Shown here in pieces: positions 44,996 through 45,018 of a stretch of 45,018 nt of DNA. Source of the stretch: Collinsella sp. AM33-4BH (GTDB lineage Bacteria > Actinomycetota > Coriobacteriia > Coriobacteriales > Coriobacteriaceae); contig NZ_QSIN01000010.1 of assembly GCF_003469205.1 (NCBI RefSeq), positions 1-45,018 on the forward strand, read 5' to 3'. Every line of letters starts with the position of its first letter. The stretch's first letter is position 1. Under the pieces are notes generated by a model. The model was not told the DNA's origin and ran no database searches. It saw only the letters and a program-made list of their open reading frames with translations. The position numbers and the translations under genes were made by a program.

Positions 44996-45018
44996 CGTTG
45001 GCTGCGATGAGGCGTGCG

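Overview
The window reads as chromosomal DNA of a high-GC, anaerobic gut actinobacterium of the class Coriobacteriia, most likely Collinsella or a close relative. This is inferred from codon use rich in G+C, the mix of genes (nickel lactate racemase, FeoA-FeoA-FeoB iron uptake, uronate and pectin catabolism, an Old-Yellow-Enzyme reductase) and dense intergenic palindromes. No database search was possible. No rRNA, tRNA or CRISPR was seen.

Layout. 1-781: an IS200-type insertion sequence. 843-2586: an M20 amidohydrolase and the wreck of an MFS transporter. 2891-7276: hisS and ppc. 7298-10011: two copies of a large palindromic element that bracket larA and larD. 10166-12418 (minus strand): larB, larC and a TetR regulator. 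12533-15212: serB (minus) and aspS (plus), followed by an array of hairpins. 15518-20378: a LacI regulator divergent from an ebgA/lacZ-type beta-galactosidase with its EbgC-like partner. 20532-22665: an APC permease, a MITE-like inverted-repeat element and an unusual HPr. 22758-26186: the feo iron locus. 26330-41402: a LacI regulator followed by uxaC-uxaB-uxaA, a GPH transporter, a GH28 polygalacturonase, a pectin methylesterase fused to an alpha/beta hydrolase, an SGNH acetylesterase, a GH105 hydrolase and a sugar isomerase. 41506-44870: a GltD-like flavoprotein and an Old-Yellow-Enzyme family reductase.

How the genes work together. LarA makes D-lactate from L-lactate or the reverse, LarD moves lactate across the membrane, and LarB and LarC make the nickel-pincer cofactor. 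The third cofactor enzyme, LarE, is not in the window, and LarC lacks its C-terminal half. In the pectin locus none of the four pectin-active enzymes has a signal peptide, so the cell appears to import pectin oligomers through the GPH transporter, then deesterify and hydrolyse them in the cytoplasm. Galacturonate released goes through UxaC, UxaB and UxaA to 2-keto-3-deoxygluconate.

Regulation is the most interesting content. The uxaC, GPH-transporter and GH105 promoters each carry a pair of GTGAACGTTCAC-like operators spaced 38-41 bp, one at the -35 and one near the start site. The beta-galactosidase promoter has three ACAACCGGTTGCAC operators. Upstream of the core promoter, all four share a further module: two CCGTT direct repeats exactly 21 bp apart with an A-rich centre. 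I infer a common activator, not identified here. The second main discovery candidate is the palindromic element after ppc and larD. Its core is conserved and covaries, while its 29-bp outer arms are complementary within each copy but unrelated between copies.
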